Source: Flavobacteriales bacterium (GTDB lineage Bacteria > Bacteroidota > Bacteroidia > Flavobacteriales_D > Sanyastnellaceae). From it: a stretch of 50,369 bases of DNA. A program made the position numbers and the translations under genes. This document shows positions 45,417 to 50,369 of the stretch, in pieces. The notes under the pieces are model-generated. The model ran no database searches and was not told where the DNA came from. It worked only from the letters and a program-made list of their open reading frames with translations. Positions within the stretch are counted from its first letter, which is position 1. Each line of letters begins with the position of its first letter. Location: NCBI GenBank assembly GCA_002863145.1, contig PKDW01000127.1, positions 1 through 50,369 on the forward strand, read 5' to 3'.

Positions 45417-46291
45417 CTGCAACCTTTCGACACACCCTGTTGGGGGTGATCGCCCTCGGGGCGGCCTTTTTGCACTCGTGTGACAAGCTTGAAAATCCAG
45501 TCATCGAGGTCGTTCAGACCATCGACACCACGGACGTCGAAGTGCCGGAATTCAGCCCCCTCACGAGCGCTGTGCCTCGTGTGCTGGTTGAAGATTTTAC
45601 GGCGCACCAATGCGGCAACTGTCCCCCTGCGGGCTTGGAATTGGTCTCGCTGATGGATGCCCACCCCGACAGCATCGTGCCGCTGGCTATACATGCCGGA
45701 AATTTGGCCGTCACCAATGCCGATTTCCCCATCGATTGGACCTGTGAAGAAGGCGACGAATTCTGGGGCAATGTGACGTTGCAACTCAACCCCATCGGCC
45801 GCGTCAACCGCGTGAACACCGCATTCGGACAGGAGATCTTGCCCAACTTTTGGGCGGACGAAGTGGCGGACCAGTTGACGCGCACCCCAAATGCGGGCAT
45901 TCAAATGGTCATTGACGCCGATGAGAATGCAGGCGATTTGGTGGTGCATGCCCATGTGACTTGGCTGGCCGACGTGGCTGGTCAGCCCAAACTGTCTCTG
46001 CTCGTCGCAGAAAACCACGTGGTGGGCCCTCAGCTTTGGTATGCCAGTGCAAATCCCCCAGGGCCGGGGTTGGTGGAGGACTACGACCACAAGCACGTGC
46101 TTCGCGGAAGCGTGACGGGGGCGTACGGGTTGGCCATTGCAGAAAATCCCGTTGCAGGAGATACGCACCAGGTCGGATACACCTACACCTGGAACGACGC
46201 TTGGGACATGGGGAATTCTGAAATCATCGCGGTCTTGACAGACGACAATGGCACCGTGATCCAAACCATGGCGCTGCCCATCCTGCCATGA
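45413..46291 (+). CDS. Omp28-related lipoprotein with a CxxC motif
   Basis: A 292-residue protein with a lipoprotein signal (ALGAAFLHSC, Cys23), so anchored in the outer or inner membrane. The core is the Omp28 family domain, itself a thioredoxin-like fold: RVLVEDFTAHQCGNCPPAGL has Cys67 and Cys70, followed by IVPLAIHAGNLAVTNADFPI, LNPIGRVNRV and PKLSLLVAENHVVGPQLWY. Omp28 was first known as an outer-membrane adhesin-like antigen in Porphyromonas; its enzymatic role, if any, is unknown. Both flanking overlaps are 4 bases (ATGA), which ties it to the upstream surface thioredoxin-fold protein and the downstream small barrel. Confidence 0.93.
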   Translation: MTATFRHTLLGVIALGAAFLHSCDKLENPVIEVVQTIDTTDVEVPEFSPLTSAVPRVLVEDFTAHQCGNCPPAGLELVSLMDAHPDSIVPLAIHAGNLAVTNADFPIDWTCEEGDEFWGNVTLQLNPIGRVNRVNTAFGQEILPNFWADEVADQLTRTPNAGIQMVIDADENAGDLVVHAHVTWLADVAGQPKLSLLVAENHVVGPQLWYASANPPGPGLVEDYDHKHVLRGSVTGAYGLAIAENPVAGDTHQVGYTYTWNDAWDMGNSEIIAVLTDDNGTVIQTMALPILP

Positions 46292-46950
46292 TGCGCACGA
46301 CGCTGATGGCGGTGCTCCTGACGTTGTCAGGAGCCCAAGTGGGGCTTGCCCAAGAAGACGGAGCTTGGTTTTTCAATGGAGGATTCACCTTGGGCGTCAC
46401 CGCGGCACAAGTGCGGGGTGACGGAATCGAAGGCTTCAACAAGCTCGGTTTGCATGGCGGAGCTGTGGTGGAGGTGCGCCAATTCCAGAATTTGGGCTTT
46501 CAACTCGGGCTGCTTTACAACCAAAAGGGCAGCCGCAAAGTGCAGAATCCCAAGATTGACGATTACACCAACTGGGGCTACAAATTCACCTACGTCGACA
46601 TTCCCCTGACCGCGGTCTACGACTTCAAGGACGGCTACACGGTAGGCACGGGATTGCAGCCAGGTGTGTTGATTGGCGCCTTTGAAGACGGGTTGGCGAG
46701 TGGCGTGTCAGACGGAGAATGGGAACCGACAAGCTTGCCCATTCGCAGTTGGGAACTGAGCTGGGTGGTTTGGATTGGGATGCGCGCGGGCGAACAGGGA
46801 GAGTGGTTTTTGCGCCACACCCAAAGCCTGCCTGGCATCGTGCCCAAGCCACAGCTGACCAACCCCAACGTCCGCTGGGACGACCGCATGCAAAACCTCA
46901 CGGTGCAGGTGGGCTACACCAAGCTGATTCGCGCTTGGAGCGACCAATGA
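46288..46950 (+). CDS. Small outer-membrane beta-barrel protein (PorT/OmpW-like style)
   Basis: A 220-residue protein with a signal peptide (LMAVLLTLSGAQVGLAQ, ending near residue 22). The mature part alternates polar and hydrophobic residues as in an eight-strand barrel: WFFNGGFTLGVTAAQVRGDG, LGLHGGAVVEVRQFQNLGFQ, GLLYNQKGSRKVQ, KFTYVDIPLTAVYDFKDGY and TVGTGLQPGVLIGAF, ending LTVQVGYTKLIRAWSDQ. The stretch LLYNQKGSRK followed by YVDIPL is typical of the PorT-like barrel families of Bacteroidota. The function is unknown. It is the last gene of the operon with the surface thioredoxin-fold copy 2 and Omp28, and ends 9 bases from the convergent sortilin-like gene with no clear terminator. Confidence 0.88.
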   Translation: MMRTTLMAVLLTLSGAQVGLAQEDGAWFFNGGFTLGVTAAQVRGDGIEGFNKLGLHGGAVVEVRQFQNLGFQLGLLYNQKGSRKVQNPKIDDYTNWGYKFTYVDIPLTAVYDFKDGYTVGTGLQPGVLIGAFEDGLASGVSDGEWEPTSLPIRSWELSWVVWIGMRAGEQGEWFLRHTQSLPGIVPKPQLTNPNVRWDDRMQNLTVQVGYTKLIRAWSDQ

Positions 46951-46959
46951 CCACGAAGA

Positions 46960-49900
46960 TCAATCGTCTTGACGCTGCACCCCGTCGAGCACCCCGTCCA
47001 AGGTGACCTCGACTTCGCGCGCCGCCGCCATCAACGCCTTCCAAGGTCCGTCCATCAATGCCCGAACCTCTGCTTCGATTTCATCCAGGGCACCTCGTGC
47101 AATCTCCAACTTGCGCTGATCGTTGGCCGTGGCGCCTTCTCGGATGTCGGGCATCGCGTCGTAAAGCAGGCTCATGACCCGCACGGTGACATGGTCGTAA
47201 CCCACAAAATCCTCCGGCATCCAAATCATGTCATGGATGGCCGTGATGCCTTCTGCGACTTCTTGGTGCAATGAATCCACCTCTGTTGTGGTCGAATCTC
47301 CCAGATGCGCCCAAACATGCGACATCGCGTCCATCGCCTCGTCGGCCGCGGCCAACTCTTGCATGAGGTCTGAGAGGCGTTCAATTTCCGCGTAGGCGCG
47401 CTTCATTTGGACCACACCCTCCTCGTACTTCGCAGCGTCAAACGCGGTTCTAGGGTCGTGCACCCAAGTCATGGCCATGGAATCCACGTGGGTTCCCAGG
47501 GTGAGCACCGCAGTGTACGTGCCTGGCGCCACAGAAGGACCGCCACCCGTGGGTTTGTCCTCCTTGTCCAGTCCACGACTGGGCCAACGGATGCCGTCTG
47601 TATCGCCGCGCCATGTCATGGTCTGCCATCCCGCTTCGACCTCCTGCGTCATGCGGCGAAGGGTGTCGCCCTCGGCTGTCAAGATGACCACATCCATCTC
47701 GGAGTGCACCTCGGCCGTATCCGCTTGCACGTACACGTGCCCATGGGCATTTCTGTTCCGGTTTTCTCCCTGCCAAACGTGGTCTGCCATGAAACGTGAA
47801 CCCGCGGGGCGCGGACGCGGCACTTGGTAGCCGGACGACGCATCAAAGGCGCGGAAGGTGGCGTTGAGCAATGCCGCTCCTTCGTTGGCCAATGCGCGCA
47901 GCGGCGACAAGTCCTCAATCACGTAGGCCGCGCGACCAAAGGTCCCGAGCACCAAATCCCCCTCACGCGCCTGGATGGCCATGTCTCGAACGGGAACAGT
48001 GGGCACGTCGTGGGTCCAAGGGCGCCAGTTCGCGCCGCGGTCCACGCTGAAATACAAGCCCTCCTCCGTGCCGAGGAACAGCAAATCCGCGGCTTCGGGG
48101 TCCTGAACCACACACTGGGCATGGGCCGGGACATCCTCGCCGTAGACCAATCGCTTCCACGATTTCCCCCCGTCTGAAGTGCGGTAGAGGTAAGGCTCCC
48201 AGTCGTTGCGACGGTAATTGTTGGCCACCACATAGACCTCGTCTGGGCTGTGTGGACTCACGTGGATGAATGGAATCCATGAGCCCTCTGGCAAGCCCTT
48301 GAGTTGGTCTGCGTGGTCGGTCCATGTCTCACCGCGGTCCGCGCTGTGCTGCAACCTTCCGTCGTCCGTGCCCACCCAAAGTTCGTTGGGTCGCACTTTG
48401 GACGGGGCGATGCAAAGAATCGTGCAGTGGTTCTCCGCTTGTGTCGCATCGATGGTGAGCCCCCCGCTGGTGGCCTGTTCAAGCTTGGCGGGGTCGTTGG
48501 TGGTCAGATCGGGGCTCAAGGTTTCCCAAGTGCGTCCTCGATTTGGGCTGTAGTGCACGCGGTTGGAGCCAAAATACAGACCATCACGGTCGTTGGGATC
48601 CAACGCCAGCGCCGCGTTCCACGCGAATCGCAAGTCTGCCGTGTCCGGCGAAGCAGGCTGGATGCCCGTGGACCCGAGGGTCGTCAGGTTCACTCGGTTG
48701 AGGGCGCCGCCTTGATACATGGCGTATACTTCGCCGTCACCCGTAGGCTGAACGTCAAACCCGTCGCCAAACAGGACCTCCTGCCAGTCTTCGTTCCGTA
48801 TGCCACCGGCATGCCAAACCGCGGATGGTCCGACCCAAGAACCGTTGTCCTGCATTCCGCCGTACACGTTGTAGGGCTCTTCATTGTCAACGGCAATGTG
48901 GTAGAATTGACCAACTGGGAGGTTGTTCACGAAGGTCCAGTTGTCTCCGCCGTCGCGGCTGATGTTGAGCCCGCCGTCGTTGCCATTGATGAGGTAGTTG
49001 GGGTCGGAAGGGTGAATGTAAAGCGCGTGGTGGTCCGGGTGCACCCCGCTGTACGGCAGGATGATGTCAAACGAGCGGCCGCCGTCCGTCGACTTCGACA
49101 CCATGCTCCACAAGCTGTAGACATGGTCCTCGTTGGTGGGGTCGCAGTGAATCTCGGCATAGTAGAACGGACGGTTTCCCACATCGCTGTCGGTGGTTTG
49201 CCGACGGAAGGTCTCGCCGCCGTCGTCCGAGCGGTAGAGTGCGTAATCCTTGGACTCCACCAAGGCGTAGACCACATCTGGGTTCGCCGCGCTCATGGCC
49301 AAACCCATGCGCCCCAGCTCGCCCTCGGGCAAGCCGTCCTCGTCCGTTCGTTGGACCCAGTTCTCGCCCCCGTCGTGGGTGACGTAGAGGCCACTGCCTT
49401 CTCCGCCGGAAGTGAACGTCCAAGGCTGGCGACGGAACGACCACATGGCCGCAAACAACTTGTCGGGGTTGGAGGGGTCCATGATGAGTTCGGCACATCC
49501 CGTGCGGTCGTCGATGCTGAGGATGTGGTTCCAGGTTTGGCCCCCGTCGGTGGTCTTGTAGACCCCGCGGGCGGGGCTGTCACCCCAAGCCGAACCCGTG
49601 GCCGCGACGTACACCGTGTTGGGGTCGCGCGGGTGAATGAGAATGCGGTGAATGTTTCGGGTATTCGCGAGACCCATGAAGTCCCACGAGGCGCCGCCGT
49701 CGAGGCTGCGGAAAAGCCCGCGGCCGCTCGTGTGGCTGTTGCGGGGGTTGCCTTCGCCGGTGCCAACCCACACGAGGTCGGGGTTGAGCGGGCTGAGGGC
49801 GACCGCGCCGATGCTTTGGGTGGGTTGGTCGTCAAAGATGGACTCCCACGTGACGCCTGCGCTTGTGCTCTTCCAAAGCCCGCCCGAAGCGGTTCCGACA

Positions 49901-50115
49901 TAGATCACTTCCGGCGCCTCGTGCGGGACGGCAATGGCCGTCACCCGGCCGCTCATCGTGCCTGGCCCAATGTGGCGGACGTTCAAGGCTTCCACCAAAG
50001 CCTCCACGGGGTCTTGAGAAGGGTTGTCTTCCGATTGGGCGCCGACCGCGGTCAAGGCCAACCAACACACTGCGGCCAAGGCGGCCGCACGAAACTGCGA
50101 AAAGGAAAAAGTCAT
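46960..50115 (-). CDS. Exported sortilin/BNR-repeat beta-propeller protein
   Basis: A 1051-residue protein with a signal peptide (AAALAAVCWLALTAVGAQ, ending near residue 26). From about residue 45 to 730 it carries at least ten Asp-box (BNR) repeats of the S-x-D-G-G-x-T/S-W type: SLDGGASW, TTDGGQTW, THDGGENW, SDDGGETF, STDGGRSF, SRDGGDNW, SADRGETW, TSDGGKSW and SVDRGANW. These build one or two large beta-propellers like those of Vps10/sortilin and glycosidases. The opening ALNVRHIGPGTMSGRVTAIA is typical of the large Bacteroidota family of this type. A C-terminal region of about 300 residues (SGYQVPRPRPAGSRFMADHV, and a helical stretch with EIERLSDLMQELAAADEAM) has no T9SS sorting domain and no lipobox, so it may be periplasmic. 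Substrate or ligand is unknown. Its start overlaps the upstream gene by 4 bases. Confidence 0.92.
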   Translation of the reverse strand: MTFSFSQFRAAALAAVCWLALTAVGAQSEDNPSQDPVEALVEALNVRHIGPGTMSGRVTAIAVPHEAPEVIYVGTASGGLWKSTSAGVTWESIFDDQPTQSIGAVALSPLNPDLVWVGTGEGNPRNSHTSGRGLFRSLDGGASWDFMGLANTRNIHRILIHPRDPNTVYVAATGSAWGDSPARGVYKTTDGGQTWNHILSIDDRTGCAELIMDPSNPDKLFAAMWSFRRQPWTFTSGGEGSGLYVTHDGGENWVQRTDEDGLPEGELGRMGLAMSAANPDVVYALVESKDYALYRSDDGGETFRRQTTDSDVGNRPFYYAEIHCDPTNEDHVYSLWSMVSKSTDGGRSFDIILPYSGVHPDHHALYIHPSDPNYLINGNDGGLNISRDGGDNWTFVNNLPVGQFYHIAVDNEEPYNVYGGMQDNGSWVGPSAVWHAGGIRNEDWQEVLFGDGFDVQPTGDGEVYAMYQGGALNRVNLTTLGSTGIQPASPDTADLRFAWNAALALDPNDRDGLYFGSNRVHYSPNRGRTWETLSPDLTTNDPAKLEQATSGGLTIDATQAENHCTILCIAPSKVRPNELWVGTDDGRLQHSADRGETWTDHADQLKGLPEGSWIPFIHVSPHSPDEVYVVANNYRRNDWEPYLYRTSDGGKSWKRLVYGEDVPAHAQCVVQDPEAADLLFLGTEEGLYFSVDRGANWRPWTHDVPTVPVRDMAIQAREGDLVLGTFGRAAYVIEDLSPLRALANEGAALLNATFRAFDASSGYQVPRPRPAGSRFMADHVWQGENRNRNAHGHVYVQADTAEVHSEMDVVILTAEGDTLRRMTQEVEAGWQTMTWRGDTDGIRWPSRGLDKEDKPTGGGPSVAPGTYTAVLTLGTHVDSMAMTWVHDPRTAFDAAKYEEGVVQMKRAYAEIERLSDLMQELAAADEAMDAMSHVWAHLGDSTTTEVDSLHQEVAEGITAIHDMIWMPEDFVGYDHVTVRVMSLLYDAMPDIREGATANDQRKLEIARGALDEIEAEVRALMDGPWKALMAAAREVEVTLDGVLDGVQRQDD

Positions 50116-50369
50116 GGTCGGATGTTAAGGGGTTGTTCGTGCCGAAGGGGCACCGTAAACGAGAGCCCAAAGGCCTCACCCCTCACCGACCCTTTGGCCG
50201 TGAAGGGCACCTCTGCGCCACGCAACAAATTCATCAGGTCGTTTTTCAGCACTTCGCCGAGTGCGCCGTCGCGGGTTTGAACTTGCAGCCCGACCGTGGC
50301 GCGCGCCTCAGGACGAATGGCCTGGGCCTCCAACAAGGTCACGTCACCCACGACCTCTTGGTTCACGTA
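50112..50369 (-). CDS. LEA type 2-like (WHy domain) protein, 3' end only
   Basis: The last 85 or so codons of a minus-strand gene that runs off the right edge. The visible part, from VNQEVVGDVTLLEAQAIRPE through VGLQVQTRDGALGEVL to VPFTAKGSVRGEAFGLSFTV, fits the end of a late-embryogenesis-abundant type 2 (WHy) beta-sandwich: a strand with a residue change, a polar linker, then the G-x-V-x-x-x-A-F-G-I-type motif. In Bacteroidota such proteins are usually small exported or lipid-anchored proteins of unknown function. The stop overlaps the start of the BNR-repeat gene by 4 bases, so the two are co-transcribed. The GTG near 50366 is not taken as the start because the frame continues to the window edge. 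Confidence 0.7.
   Translation of the reverse strand, partial: YVNQEVVGDVTLLEAQAIRPEARATVGLQVQTRDGALGEVLKNDLMNLLRGAEVPFTAKGSVRGEAFGLSFTVPLRHEQPLNIRP

Overview
The window looks like a chromosomal segment of a GC-rich member of the Bacteroidota, most likely from or near the Flavobacteriales. The evidence is the complete SprA translocon gene of the type IX secretion system (T9SS), a PorP/SprF-family membrane protein beside a giant PKD-repeat substrate with a type B sorting domain, several type A sorting domains, an Omp28 lipoprotein, an atpD-atpC pair split from the other ATP synthase genes, an MbnP/MbnH pair, and promoters with the Bacteroidota -7 box (TAnnTTTG). I see no rRNA, tRNA, CRISPR array, insertion sequence or prophage. 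Coding density is very high: no gap exceeds about 140 bases, and many neighbouring genes overlap by 4 bases (ATGA).

Layout. 1-4962 (minus): the 5' part of a large exported protein, and an AddA-like helicase-nuclease. 5027-6903 (plus): an MbnP-like lipoprotein and its di-haem MauG/MbnH-like partner. 6940-13068 (plus): an 18-repeat PKD protein with a type B sorting domain and its PorP/SprF partner. 13073-14356 (minus): murB, in frame with an unusual 78-residue N-terminal extension. 14399-19413 (plus): a TPR protein, an AddB-like nuclease and a polysaccharide flippase. 19432-21749 (minus): DUF2147 protein, YihY/BrkB membrane protein, nadC. 21781-22257 (plus): rlmH. 22357-24098 (minus): atpC, atpD. 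24173-26917 (plus): ribF, an exported leucine-rich-repeat protein, a NadR-like kinase and pnuC, probably one operon for flavin and NAD cofactor supply. 26907-38974 (minus): tonB, vanZ-like, gcvH, sprA, ruvA, maeB. 39114-39899 (minus): a small T9SS cargo. 40030-46950 (plus): a run of envelope genes with thioredoxin-type motifs (TlpA-like protein, DUF6029 barrel, two tandem T9SS-exported thioredoxin-fold paralogues, Omp28 lipoprotein, small beta-barrel). 46960-50369 (minus): a sortilin/BNR-repeat exported protein and the 3' end of a LEA-type-2-like gene.

How the genes fit together. Much of the window serves the outer membrane and cell surface. SprA is the channel; PorP/SprF is the usual partner of type B substrates; the PKD protein and the type A proteins are probable cargo. 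Housekeeping genes (murB, rlmH, nadC, ribF, atpDC, ruvA, maeB, gcvH) are interleaved. The points most worth a second look are: the MbnP/MbnH pair with no methanobactin genes in view; a recurrent promoter layout in which the -7 box ends exactly 4 bases before the start codon, implying leaderless mRNAs; the in-frame extension on MurB; and the tandem surface thioredoxin-fold cluster. All calls rest on reading the sequence and on recall of protein families; no database search was run.
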